Positions 8,765 to 16,917 are shown, counted from the stretch's first letter. The stretch: DNA of 20,375 nucleotides from an uncultured Atopobiaceae bacterium (GCA_905235165.1 CAJOKK010000016.1:1-20375); one strand, 5' to 3'. Numbers and translations are program-made. Notes: generated from the sequence alone by a model not told the origin.

Positions 8765-11419
8765 CTACCAGTTCTTTCTAAATGCCAACACGTTGCTATC
8801 ACCATCACGAAGATAGCTCAGGTCGTCAACCGACTTACGCGCGATGAAGATGCCCAGCCCACCGATCTTCGCGTCTTCCAAGCTTGCGGGCGAGCTTGGG
8901 TCTCGCGCCTCGAGCGGGTCAAAGGGCTTGCCCCAATCGGTCAGCTGAATGGTGATCGCATTGGGATTGGCATTGTAGACGTAATCGAGACGGCACTTTC
9001 CCGGAGCATCGGCTTCATCGTAGGCATATTTGCAGATGTTGACGAAGAATTCCTCCAAGGCGATGTCAATCTGGTTCTGAACCGTAATGGGACAGAGGCG
9101 CTTTGCCAACTCGTCATGAACGATTGCCCGTATGCTCCCAAGGTTACCTATAAGGGCATCCACCGTAATGGAACCCATTACCTCGGGGGCCACGCCAAAC
9201 TCAAGCGACAACAGCGTGATGTCATCCGACTGCTCGGCCCCCTCGGCCCATTGGGCCACGTCGGAACGAACACCGTCGACCAGCGCATGCGGATGGTCTT
9301 TCGTATGGAGGGAAAGGTAGCTCTCAAGACGCTCTTCTCCATACTGTTCCTGGTCGGCAGAGAAAGCTTCCGTCACTCCATCGGTATAGAACAGAAGTTG
9401 ATCGCCCCTCTGAAGCGTCAGGGAGTACTCATGGTACTTCGACTGCTCGAAGCAGCCCAGGATCGTCCCTCCCCGTCGCCTGAGCGGCCGCCAGACACCA
9501 TCACTCTTCAGGAAAGGCGGATTGTGACCCGCATTGACGTAGGTGAGCTTACCGCTTTCCCAATCAAGCTTGCCTGCCCAAACGGTCACGAAGGTCCCCG
9601 TGTCGTTACCTTGGCAGAGATGGTAATTGGCCGACTCAATTGCCTGGGCAAGCGAGATGCCGCTACTCATGTAGTTCTCGATCTCGGTCTGCGCCGCCAT
9701 CATGAACAGGGCAGCCGGAATCCCCTTGCCGCTAACATCGGCAATGAGAAAACCGAGAGTATGGTCGTCGATAAGAAAGAGGTTATAGAAGTCGCCGCCC
9801 ACCTCACGCGCCGGATCCATCGAGGCATAGACGTCAAACTGCTCGATGTCGGGGAAGGGCGGGAAGGTATCTGGCAGGGCACTCCTCTGGATTGCCTGGG
9901 CCGTCATGAGCTCGCGATTGATGCGCGCCTGCGTCTCGGCAAGAGAATTCTTCAAAACGCCCACCGTCGTGTTGATGCCCTCCGAGAGGTTGTCAAACTC
10001 CAAGGTATCGTGCACGTTGACGCGCTCGTTGAGGTCGCCATCGATAATGTTTGAAAGCGCCCTGTTCGTCTTATCAAAACCTCTCACGACGACGTTTTGG
10101 AGCAGAAGCGAAGCCTGCAGATACACCGAGACAAAGATGAGCACGAACGCCGCCGAAACAACGGCCATCATCGGTGCGCGATAGGCATAGGCCTCCTCGG
10201 AAAGAACCGACACCATCAACTGATACGTTCCTGACCTCCCCGCACGGGAGAAGGGAAGCTCCGCAACGCGTACGTAGTACAGAGAGCCATCGGACGTAAG
10301 CCATTCAAACGAGGATGCGCCGTCGAAGGTCGCATCTCCAGGGCCACCGAGAAGCCCCGCCCTCACAAGATCGTAGAAGGGCTTGTCGAGACAGCTCTCG
10401 TCCGTTGAGGTAACGACCAGCCCATCTTCGCCCACGATGCACACGCTGCTGTTGGTAATCGCAAAATCGGAAGCGACGTTAACGATGGACGAACGATGCA
10501 CCTCCTCGAGCGCGCCGTCGGGCACATTCGAGAGATGCGAGACGTCCGTGAGCATCTCGTCGCGTTCGAGCAGCTGGCCCTGAAGGTGGAGGAGCTCGTC
10601 ATCTAGGCGTCGCTCCGCATCGCTGCGACACAGCATCGATATGCCCATAAAGGACAGGGATGCACACACGAGGTAGGCCACCGTCACCACGACGGCCAGC
10701 CAAGCTTGGAAGGTCTCCCTGATCGTACGCTGCTTTGCCTGCAGAGAGATGCCATCGCACGCGAACTCGGCGATGGCGACGAAAAGCGACATCAAGGCAA
10801 AGTCAGCAAGCCACTGGAAAAACAGCGCGCTCCCACTTTCTGCCTGAACAGACAGGCTCGCAGGAAGACCATACTCGCCGGCCACGCAAAAGCGAGTCGA
10901 TGCCCACCACAAGAGCAGCGAGAACAAGGTCGAGGCAAGAGCACAACACAAGGCAACAACCGTAAGGCGTCGGCACCTCTCTTGACCGCGATAAGCTCCA
11001 ACATGAGAAAAGAGCACACCCATCGCAAAGCCCGCGAAGGCAAGACCCCCAACGGAGATAAGGGGAATCGAAAGAAAGGTGTCGTAGTAGTTAAGAGGCA
11101 ACCGCGAGGCACACGCAAACTCAGCGAGTCCCGTAATCGCACCGACCACCATGCCCACCAATGGACCGAAGAGCGTGGCGCAAGCGGCGAGAGGTGCGAG
11201 GATGAACATGACGCGCACGTCACCCACCATGAAGTAGCACTGGTGCGTTGCCACGAAGGCAAGGCAGGCAACAGCAACCGTCACGATTCCAGCTGGCCGC
11301 ACGTAACGGGATCGAGGAAGCAAGACACCACGCCAGCTCACAAGGGAGCGCAAGGTCAAAAGGCGCCGCTCGTCAACCACCCCAGTCATCCCTTCCCAAG
11401 AATCTCGCCATCCAGGCAT
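8765..11419 (-). CDS. membrane sensor with HAMP, SpoIIE/PP2C phosphatase and RsbW-type ATPase
   Basis: An 884-residue signalling protein. Layout: six N-terminal membrane helices (about 42-262); an extracytoplasmic segment of about 150 residues resembling a Cache-type sensor; a seventh helix (415-437); a HAMP-like linker (438-490); and a PP2C/SpoIIE phosphatase (about 505-740). The phosphatase metal motifs are EVGGDFYN (539-546), DVSGKGIPAALF (561-572), NAGHNPPF, FYTDGVTEAF (677-686) and SDDITLL (731-737). A C-terminal HATPase (about 745-884) has the N-box ALEEFFVN (787-794), DWGKPFDP and GGLGIF. The fusion joins the two opposing activities of partner switching: dephosphorylation and phosphorylation of a STAS antagonist. 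The start is uncertain: the ATG at 11419 lacks a ribosome binding site, and starts at 11389 or 11380 are possible. A STAS protein lies 1.7 kb away. Confidence 0.9.
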   Translation of the reverse strand: MPGWRDSWEGMTGVVDERRLLTLRSLVSWRGVLLPRSRYVRPAGIVTVAVACLAFVATHQCYFMVGDVRVMFILAPLAACATLFGPLVGMVVGAITGLAEFACASRLPLNYYDTFLSIPLISVGGLAFAGFAMGVLFSHVGAYRGQERCRRLTVVALCCALASTLFSLLLWWASTRFCVAGEYGLPASLSVQAESGSALFFQWLADFALMSLFVAIAEFACDGISLQAKQRTIRETFQAWLAVVVTVAYLVCASLSFMGISMLCRSDAERRLDDELLHLQGQLLERDEMLTDVSHLSNVPDGALEEVHRSSIVNVASDFAITNSSVCIVGEDGLVVTSTDESCLDKPFYDLVRAGLLGGPGDATFDGASSFEWLTSDGSLYYVRVAELPFSRAGRSGTYQLMVSVLSEEAYAYRAPMMAVVSAAFVLIFVSVYLQASLLLQNVVVRGFDKTNRALSNIIDGDLNERVNVHDTLEFDNLSEGINTTVGVLKNSLAETQARINRELMTAQAIQRSALPDTFPPFPDIEQFDVYASMDPAREVGGDFYNLFLIDDHTLGFLIADVSGKGIPAALFMMAAQTEIENYMSSGISLAQAIESANYHLCQGNDTGTFVTVWAGKLDWESGKLTYVNAGHNPPFLKSDGVWRPLRRRGGTILGCFEQSKYHEYSLTLQRGDQLLFYTDGVTEAFSADQEQYGEERLESYLSLHTKDHPHALVDGVRSDVAQWAEGAEQSDDITLLSLEFGVAPEVMGSITVDALIGNLGSIRAIVHDELAKRLCPITVQNQIDIALEEFFVNICKYAYDEADAPGKCRLDYVYNANPNAITIQLTDWGKPFDPLEARDPSSPASLEDAKIGGLGIFIARKSVDDLSYLRDGDSNVLAFRKNW

Positions 11420-11608
11420 GAGACACAGCTAGGGACAGTTTACTTCTCACAAATTACAATCAAGGCAACGATTCGTTCGTTGGCAAGCCCACGAGCTGGG
11501 CGGCTCACAAAACCCAAAGTATGTCCATAAGGCCGGAAGTTGAGCGATACCTACAGTACGGCCATGCCCATATGCTATAGTGCTTGCCCGCAAAGAGCCC
11601 AAGTACGT
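11420..11608. other. divergent intergenic region
   Basis: It lies between the SpoIIE-type gene and the transporter and contains no gene. Two small perfect hairpins are present: CAACGA/TCGTTG at 11466-11482 and GCCCA/TGGGC at 11487-11501. TATGCT/TATAGT at 11571-11582 is a possible -10 for the riboswitch transcript, without a clear -35. Confidence 0.35.
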
Positions 11609-11645
11609 GGGTGTACCTTGGTAACCACCCCAAAAAAACAAGGAG
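11609..11645 (+). promoter_or_regulatory. preQ1-I type riboswitch (translational)
   Basis: An H-type pseudoknot can be drawn completely. P1 is GGGTG (11609-11613) with CACCC (11626-11630). P2 is CCTTG (11616-11620) with CAAGG (11639-11643). L2 is GTAAC, ending in the cytosine expected to read preQ1 (11625). L3 is an A-rich tail (C then seven A). Topology, the TAAC preceding P1 3' and the A-rich tail ending in ACAAGG match the known translational preQ1-I class. P2 contains the AAGGAG Shine-Dalgarno of the transporter that follows, so ligand binding would block translation. The downstream gene family (queuosine precursor uptake) agrees. Confidence 0.85.
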
Positions 11646-11652
11646 TACCAGC

Positions 11653-12369
11653 ATGAGAGATTTTCTCAACCGCTATCTACGCATCATTGATTCCCTACCG
11701 CCCCTGAGCTTCTCGCTCTTGATCCTCTCTGTCATCGCCATGAATCTCTTGGCAAACAAGGCGGTAAATACGGGGCTTCCTTGGCTTGTCGTCGACTGCG
11801 GCATTATCTTCTCCTGGCTGGTCTTTCTCACCATGGACATCATGACCCACTGCTACGGGCCCAAGGCGGCAACCACGGCAGCACTCACCGCAATGGCCGT
11901 CAACCTCTTTGTCTCGGTCCTGTTCCTTGCCGCCAGCCGCGTTGACGGCGTCTGGAGCGCAAGCTTCGTCGACGGCAGCGAGCAGATCATCAACGACGCA
12001 CTTGACGCAACCTTCGGTGGCACCTGGTTCGTCCTTTTGGGAAGCTCCATCGCCTTCAGCGCCTCGGCAATCGTCAACAACTTCCTCAACTGGACCATCG
12101 GGCGCTATTGCGGCGAGAGGGGCTTTGCCACCTTCGCCCTCAGGAGCTATGTCTCTACCTTCATCGCCCAGTTCATCGACAATCTGACCTTCGCCCTCCT
12201 GGTCAGCCGTATCTTCTTTGGCTGGGAACTCGGACTGTGCTTCACCTGTGCCTTGGCGGGAGCCTTCCTGGAGCTCCTCTTCGAGGTCTTCTTCTCCCCC
12301 GTTGGATTCAGGATCTCGCGCTCCATCTTGGCGCGACGTGGCGAACTCGAGCAACCCGAGGAGGCTTAA
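11653..12369 (+). CDS. queuosine precursor transporter, VUT family
   Basis: A 238-residue membrane transporter of the VUT/YhhQ family (formerly DUF165), which takes up queuosine precursors such as preQ0/preQ1 for tRNA modification. The ATG at 11653 is chosen for AAGGAG 7 nt upstream; frame extension to 11584 would run through the riboswitch. About six hydrophobic helices are seen, with family-typical polar membrane motifs: NLLANKAV, DIMTHCYGPKAA, SASAIVNNFLNW and FIAQFIDNLTF. The preQ1-I pseudoknot that includes its ribosome binding site predicts repression when preQ1 is plentiful. It probably forms an operon with the SDR gene that starts 5 nt after its stop. No queuosine biosynthesis gene is in the window, which fits a salvage lifestyle. 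Confidence 0.9.
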   Translation: MRDFLNRYLRIIDSLPPLSFSLLILSVIAMNLLANKAVNTGLPWLVVDCGIIFSWLVFLTMDIMTHCYGPKAATTAALTAMAVNLFVSVLFLAASRVDGVWSASFVDGSEQIINDALDATFGGTWFVLLGSSIAFSASAIVNNFLNWTIGRYCGERGFATFALRSYVSTFIAQFIDNLTFALLVSRIFFGWELGLCFTCALAGAFLELLFEVFFSPVGFRISRSILARRGELEQPEEA

Positions 12370-12373
12370 GGCC

Positions 12374-13024
12374 ATGAATGTCTTCATCAGCGGAACGTCA
12401 AGCGGAATCGGCAAGGCCTGCGCCGAGCTCTTCCTTGAGCGCGGACATGACGTATGGGGCTTCGACATCGCCGAGCCGAGCGTGAGACACGAGCACTTTC
12501 ACCACGTCACTCACGACGTGAGAGACACCGAGGAGCTTGCGGGGCTTCCCGAGGCAGAGATCGTCATCAACAATGCCGGCGTCCTCGAGGAGGAAGACGC
12601 CATCGACGTCAACCTCTTGGGAAACATCCGCTTCTCAGAGCGCTTCCACGAGAGCCCCCGCCTGCATTCGGTGCTCTTCATAGCCTCGGCATCCGCTCGC
12701 AACGGCTCGGAGTTTCCGCTCTACGTGGTGAGCAAGTCGGGCATCGTGGGCTATATGAAAAACCTCGCCCTTGCCCTGGCCTCGCGCGGCATCACCGTAA
12801 ACTCCATCTCTCCCGGCGGCGTCATCACCCCAGCCAACCAGCACATCCTCGATGACGAGGAGCTCTACCGACAGGTGCTGGCAGAGTCTTTGCTCGGCAA
12901 GTGGGCCGACCCCGAGGAGGTGGCAGAGCTCGCCTACTACCTCACCGTCACCAATCGATCGATTACCGGCGAGGACATCCTCATGGATAACGGCGAGATG
13001 CTGCGCTCTAACTTCATCTGGTAA
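12374..13024 (+). CDS. short-chain dehydrogenase/reductase
   Basis: A 216-residue classical SDR. The start ATG at 12374 lies 5 nt after the transporter stop, with GAGGAGG about 9 nt upstream (inside the transporter gene); the upstream frame is a shadow of that gene. The cofactor motif SGTSSGIG (6-13), NNAG (66-69), the catalytic serine in IASASA (about 104-106) and Tyr117-x3-Lys121 (YVVSK) are all present, so it should be active. It is shorter than the usual 245-250 residues, with compact early helices. Substrate unknown. Tight coupling to the transporter suggests shared preQ1 control, but no known queuosine step needs an SDR, so the link may be incidental. Confidence 0.88.
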   Translation: MNVFISGTSSGIGKACAELFLERGHDVWGFDIAEPSVRHEHFHHVTHDVRDTEELAGLPEAEIVINNAGVLEEEDAIDVNLLGNIRFSERFHESPRLHSVLFIASASARNGSEFPLYVVSKSGIVGYMKNLALALASRGITVNSISPGGVITPANQHILDDEELYRQVLAESLLGKWADPEEVAELAYYLTVTNRSITGEDILMDNGEMLRSNFIW

Positions 13025-13077
13025 CGAACCTGCCCAGGCAGGCCGAGAAGGCACTGCCTTCAGGCCGCTTGGGCAGC
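13025..13077. terminator. dyad-rich gap between convergent genes
   Basis: CTGCCCA (13030-13036) pairs with TGGGCAG (13070-13076). Inside, AAGGCA pairs with TGCCTT. It could form a bidirectional terminator between the SDR and STAS-kinase genes, but no T-run is seen on either side. Confidence 0.3.
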
Positions 13078-14244
13078 TTAGAACTCGAGCGTGTCGTATT
13101 TGGGAACAAGTTCCTCGAGATGCTCACGGGCCTTGTCGATGATTGCCTGATTCTTCGTTCGGCGGATGGCACGGCGCATGATGCGCATCTGGCCAATGAT
13201 GATGGCCTTCTCCTCAACCTCATGCAGCACCTGCTCATCAACGTCTCCGAGGTAGTCGCGCAACGATCCATCCCACAGCTCATGGGCTACCTCGATTGGC
13301 ACGCCCAAGAAGTTCTCGACGAGGCTCGCATCGGTCTCCCCGAAGCCAACATAGGCGTTGTACATGGAGGCAAGCTCAAAGATGGGATGCCCATGGCAAA
13401 GGGTGTCCATGTCGATGAGCAGGCATTCGCCCTGTTGCACCATGACGTTCTTAATATGGAAGTCACCGTGGATGAGGTGTTTGGTCTCGGGAAGGCTCGA
13501 CACCAGGCTGCAGAGCTTAGATGACAGCTCCTTGGGCAGGTAGTCAACGAGAAACTCTGCCCAACCCAGCACGACCGCACGCTCGCTCGGGATCTCGCTG
13601 TCTTGAACCTCCGTGGCATGAATGAGCTTGAGAAGATCCGCAGACATGTGGGCAACCTCGCCAACGCTCATCTTTCCCTCGATAAGGAGCTCAGCGAGCG
13701 ACTGCGAACCCAGAAGCTCGAAGACCGATCCATAGCTGTCCCCCACGCGCACCACGTCATAGGGAATGGCCGTCGGTAAGCCCTGGACGAAGGCAGTGCG
13801 AGCCAGGTCGCGCTCATGCTTAATCTCGGGAAGTGCGTCGGGATTGCGGTAGACCTTGACGACGGTCTCGGGATCGATGCGGTACACCATACCGTTCGCG
13901 CCTTTTCCGATACACTCGCAGCCATCGACCGAGATGCGACGATAGGCCCTGGTGACCTCAAACAACTCCGTGAAGCCCGTCATATCGAGCACCTCATAGA
14001 TCGTCGACGAGGCGTTGCGCAAAACGACGTTTGGATGTTCCTTCCCGAGCCGCAAGATAACGCGCAGGCCGGCACTTGAGATGTACTCAAGGTCATCAAG
14101 GTCAACGACGACGCGCGCGGAGGGGTTGTCGTTGCAGCATGCAACAATCTCATCCTCGACATCAGGGGCGTTCATCGAATCGATACGGCCATGCAGATAG
14201 AACGTCAGGCAGTCATCCGATAGCTGCCAGCGAACGCTCTCCAT
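13078..14244 (-). CDS. STAS domain fused to APH-like kinase
   Basis: A 388-residue soluble fusion. Residues 1-100 form a STAS (anti-sigma antagonist) domain, with the phospho-acceptor loop YISSAGLRV at 54-62. Residues 108-380 form an aminoglycoside/choline-kinase-like phosphotransferase: Gly-rich loop IGKGANGMVY (112-121), ATP lysine VVKVYR (Lys130), helix glutamate KHERD, catalytic LIHGDFHIKN (257-266, Asp261 and Asn266) and metal-binding LIDMD (276-280). All core kinase residues are intact, so this is not a dead domain. The ATG touches the stop of the upstream HD gene, implying translational coupling. An attractive partner is the SpoIIE/HATPase protein 1.7 kb away. The kinase substrate is unknown; drug resistance is unlikely given the STAS fusion. 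Confidence 0.88.
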   Translation of the reverse strand: MESVRWQLSDDCLTFYLHGRIDSMNAPDVEDEIVACCNDNPSARVVVDLDDLEYISSAGLRVILRLGKEHPNVVLRNASSTIYEVLDMTGFTELFEVTRAYRRISVDGCECIGKGANGMVYRIDPETVVKVYRNPDALPEIKHERDLARTAFVQGLPTAIPYDVVRVGDSYGSVFELLGSQSLAELLIEGKMSVGEVAHMSADLLKLIHATEVQDSEIPSERAVVLGWAEFLVDYLPKELSSKLCSLVSSLPETKHLIHGDFHIKNVMVQQGECLLIDMDTLCHGHPIFELASMYNAYVGFGETDASLVENFLGVPIEVAHELWDGSLRDYLGDVDEQVLHEVEEKAIIIGQMRIMRRAIRRTKNQAIIDKAREHLEELVPKYDTLEF

Positions 14245-14811
14245 TTAGTCCACCCCCTTGAAGATAAGCTTGAAGAGGTGCGTATACTCACGCCAGGCCG
14301 CGCTCTCCGAAAGGGTCGAGACGGCTTCACCCACCGCCTGGTAATACCAGGCTTGGCGCTCGGGATTGCTTTCGTGAAAGAAGCGCCACATGTCATCTCC
14401 CGACTGCTCGTGAAGACGGGCGAAGGAGCGCATGTTGGAAAGCTTATCGGAGAGCCACAGTATGAAGACGTCACGATCATCGCAAGCGCGCAGGTCCTCA
14501 AGCGACTCGATCTTTCGACGCTCCCAGCTCTGCTGCGGCGACTCGTCGGGATAGGATTTTTCGGTCTCATAGGCAACCAGCGTTGCAACGCGATCGCCAA
14601 ACTCCTCCCTCAACTCCTCGAGCGTACAATCGGTATCTTCCACCACGTCATGGAGCAAGGCTGCACACAGCACGTCTTCATCGACCGTCATCGTTGCCGC
14701 AATGGAAGCCACTTCAAAGGGATGCAAGATGTAGGGAGCATTGGAGCGTTTACGAATCATTCCCTTATGGGCATCAAGCGCATAGCGCGCGGCCTTATCG
14801 AACTTGTCCAT
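14245..14811 (-). CDS. HD-only alarmone hydrolase-like protein (SpoT/MESH1 type)
   Basis: A 188-residue cytosolic HD-domain phosphohydrolase. Its blocks match the hydrolase half of RelA/SpoT proteins: RKRSNAPYILHP (metal His30), ALLHDVVEDT (His54-Asp55, Glu58-Asp59) and LSDKLSNMRS (Asp122). The synthetase and regulatory domains of long RSH proteins are absent, so it resembles a small alarmone hydrolase acting on (p)ppGpp. That substrate is inferred from motifs. The ATG at 14811 has AAAGG 8 nt upstream; a GTG at 14814 is an alternative. Its stop abuts the start of the STAS-kinase gene, so the pair is one operon and probably one pathway. Confidence 0.85.
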   Translation of the reverse strand: MDKFDKAARYALDAHKGMIRKRSNAPYILHPFEVASIAATMTVDEDVLCAALLHDVVEDTDCTLEELREEFGDRVATLVAYETEKSYPDESPQQSWERRKIESLEDLRACDDRDVFILWLSDKLSNMRSFARLHEQSGDDMWRFFHESNPERQAWYYQAVGEAVSTLSESAAWREYTHLFKLIFKGVD

Positions 14812-14953
14812 CACTGCTACCTTTCCGGCCAGAGCCCCTCAATGGTCACCATGGCTTTCCACCATAAGAGATTATACGGTCAGTATGCCCAAAAGGACGC
14901 GCAGACAAACTCCCGAGCCAGCCAACGTCACCCATCACAGGGCCATCACCTCC

Positions 14954-14990
14954 CTTGCGCATGAGGGAAGCCTGCGCGACAATGCGCAAG
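14954..14990 (+). promoter_or_regulatory. dyad and candidate promoter before trmL
   Basis: A perfect 9-bp inverted repeat (CTTGCGCAT at 14954-14962 and ATGCGCAAG at 14982-14990) overlaps a promoter-like TTGCGC (14955-14960), 16 nt, GACAAT (14977-14982). It may be an operator or a 5'-UTR hairpin. Confidence 0.35.
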
Positions 14991-15022
14991 CAGCCCATAG
15001 CGAGAAATGCCTGGAGGAGTTC

Positions 15023-15613
15023 ATGCTCAACGTTGTCTTGGTAGAGCCCGAGATACCCGCCAACACCGGCAACATAGGACGTACCTGCGTGCTTACCGGT
15101 ACGCGCCTGCACCTCGTGGGCCCACTTTCCTTCTCGCTCGACGATGAGGCCGTACGACGTGCCGGCCTTGGCTACTGGGCCAGCCTCGACGTGCGGGTCT
15201 ACGACTCTTGGAGCGCGTTCGTGGAGCAGAACGGGCTTGCCGACACCGATGGCAAACTCGCGTCGACAACGCATCTGCTCACCAAATCAGGCAGACGCAT
15301 CTACAGCGACGCGACCTACTCCGACGGCGACTGGCTCGTCTTTGGAAAGGAGAGCTCGGGGCTCCCCCAGGGCTTGCTCGAAGCCAACGAAGGCCTCTGT
15401 GAGCGCATCCCCATGCTTGGTGACGACGTGCTCGTTAACGCAGAGGGCTGGCACACGCGCTTTGGAGAGAATCACCCCGAGCTCAAACGGGACATCTGCG
15501 GCAACTTCGTGGATGAGCGAGCAGGCACCATCGCATCGCTCAACCTCTCAAACGCCGTTGCCATCGTGCTGTTCGAAGCACTCAGGCAGCAGGGCTTCGG
15601 AGCCTGCCACTAA
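15023..15613 (+). CDS. trmL: tRNA (cytidine34-2'-O)-methyltransferase, TrmL family
   Basis: A 196-residue SPOUT methyltransferase predicted to 2'-O-methylate the wobble base of certain leucine tRNAs, using SAM. The ATG at 15023 follows GGAGGAG; longer upstream frame is rejected. Family blocks: PEIPANTGNIGR (9-20), FGKESSGLPQ (107-116) and SLNLSNAVAIVLFEALRQ (the trefoil-knot SAM site, 172-189). It is about 40 residues longer than the E. coli protein. The extra stretch (about 133-171, GDDVLVNAEG to DERAGTIA) lies exactly between the usual RIPM and SLNLSN motifs. It converges on the lipoprotein gene with a 15-nt gap. Confidence 0.9.
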   Translation: MLNVVLVEPEIPANTGNIGRTCVLTGTRLHLVGPLSFSLDDEAVRRAGLGYWASLDVRVYDSWSAFVEQNGLADTDGKLASTTHLLTKSGRRIYSDATYSDGDWLVFGKESSGLPQGLLEANEGLCERIPMLGDDVLVNAEGWHTRFGENHPELKRDICGNFVDERAGTIASLNLSNAVAIVLFEALRQQGFGACH

Positions 15614-15628
15614 CTTGCGGGCTCACCG

Positions 15629-16843
15629 CTACTTGCGGTCACCCGACCACTCGACATAGGCATCGCTATAGCCCGCAAAGTGGGCGTTCGAAAGAACGCT
15701 CTCAGCTTCCTCATCGCTTAAGGCGCATCCCAGACAGACGAGGTAAACGTTCTCGTCTCCCAAGCCGGTCCATTCCGGCGCATAGAAGACCTCTGCCGCA
15801 AAGCCCTGCTGGCGTGCCTGGTTTGAGACCGTCAGCGCTTCGGAGAGCTTCTTTGAGGAATAGGACCACACGCCACAGAAGTTATCCCTACGAAGCGAAA
15901 GACCATTGACGTCATCGTCATCGGCCACAAGCTCAATCCAGCCCATGAGCTTGGTTGAGGAGAGGTTCACGAAATGCGTGCAGGCAAGGTCGGCCTTCGA
16001 GCTGTCCGCCTTCAGCGCAATCGTGTTTCCGTTCTTGTCGACATAGGGGATGTGCAGCACCGCCGGGCGCACCTGCCCCTCGAACATGACGTCGCCAAGT
16101 TCCCAGATCTCTTCCTTCACCTCGCGGTCGAGGTCGGCGTTCCTATCCCAGGCAACATCGGCCAGCTCGACATCCTTGCCAGCGTTGGAATAGAGCAAGG
16201 TTATGCGCTGCTGCTTCTCGTCAACGTTCCACTTGACGCCCTTGGCAGCCCACTCGCCCGGAAGGCGCACCCTGACGCAAACCGATCCCAAGATCTCGTC
16301 GTCAAGGTTGCCCTTCTTCTCTTCTTCCTCCTCCGTGGGAACATGCGAGGCGACCGCCTTGGAGCGGCGGCCATTGGAGTTGAAGACCGCATCGACCTCA
16401 TCGACAAGCTCCTCATATTGCTCAAGGGTCGTCTGCTCGCGATTGTCCGGAACAAACACGCAGGAAGAGCCATCAGGGAAGTCGAGCTTGATCTTGCCGA
16501 GGTCAGAGGAGATCGAGCCCTCAATGGTGTCGTCCATGTCGATGTCTTGGCCGTTCAGCAAATAGCCAAAGCGCTGGGCACTCGTCACCTCGGAGCCCAC
16601 AACCCACGTAAGGTAGCAGCGGGTCTTTGTGGGAAACTCCAGGCAGAAGTTTGAGTTCTCCTTCGAGGTGCTCGCCGAACGCCAAGTAGTCCCCACGAGG
16701 TCATCGGGGGTGAAGTTGACGCTTGCCGCGGCAGCCGATGAGGTCTCTGGAGCGGGGGCAGAAGACCCGCATGCCGACAAGGCAGGAAGCGAAATCGTAA
16801 GCAGAAGCGCGCCAGTAAGGGTAAGACAGGAAAGCCTTCTCAT
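15629..16843 (-). CDS. predicted lipoprotein with SPOR-like C-terminus
   Basis: A 404-residue secreted lipoprotein. The ATG at 16843 has AGGAGG upstream. The signal peptide has MRR, a hydrophobic core and the lipobox LSAC with Cys25 as lipid anchor. An Ala/Ser/Pro linker follows, then a beta-rich region beginning DDLVGTTWRS that looks like a lipocalin-type or DUF5640-like barrel half (weak resemblance). There is an acidic hinge (EEEEEKK, about 180), a second beta-rich region, and a final 80 residues (FCGVWSYSSKKLSEAL to VEWSG) that resemble a SPOR/peptidoglycan-binding fold. Function is unknown; the outer membrane face or cell wall is its likely site. The neighbouring convergent trmL gives no clue. 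Confidence 0.75.
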   Translation of the reverse strand: MRRLSCLTLTGALLLTISLPALSACGSSAPAPETSSAAAASVNFTPDDLVGTTWRSASTSKENSNFCLEFPTKTRCYLTWVVGSEVTSAQRFGYLLNGQDIDMDDTIEGSISSDLGKIKLDFPDGSSCVFVPDNREQTTLEQYEELVDEVDAVFNSNGRRSKAVASHVPTEEEEEKKGNLDDEILGSVCVRVRLPGEWAAKGVKWNVDEKQQRITLLYSNAGKDVELADVAWDRNADLDREVKEEIWELGDVMFEGQVRPAVLHIPYVDKNGNTIALKADSSKADLACTHFVNLSSTKLMGWIELVADDDDVNGLSLRRDNFCGVWSYSSKKLSEALTVSNQARQQGFAAEVFYAPEWTGLGDENVYLVCLGCALSDEEAESVLSNAHFAGYSDAYVEWSGDRK

Positions 16844-16917
16844 CGATCCTCCTATGAGGGACAGATTAATCCCCTGTAGTCTAGCACGCAGCATCTTACG
16901 TGCGTGGCTTCATCAGG

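Noticed and set aside
8714..10054. 446-residue plus-strand frame opposite the SpoIIE-type gene
   Set aside because: Antisense shadow of the phosphatase and ATPase domains.
13078..14244. Aminoglycoside resistance gene
   Set aside because: The kinase core fits the APH fold, but the N-terminal STAS fusion and the HD partner make drug modification unlikely.
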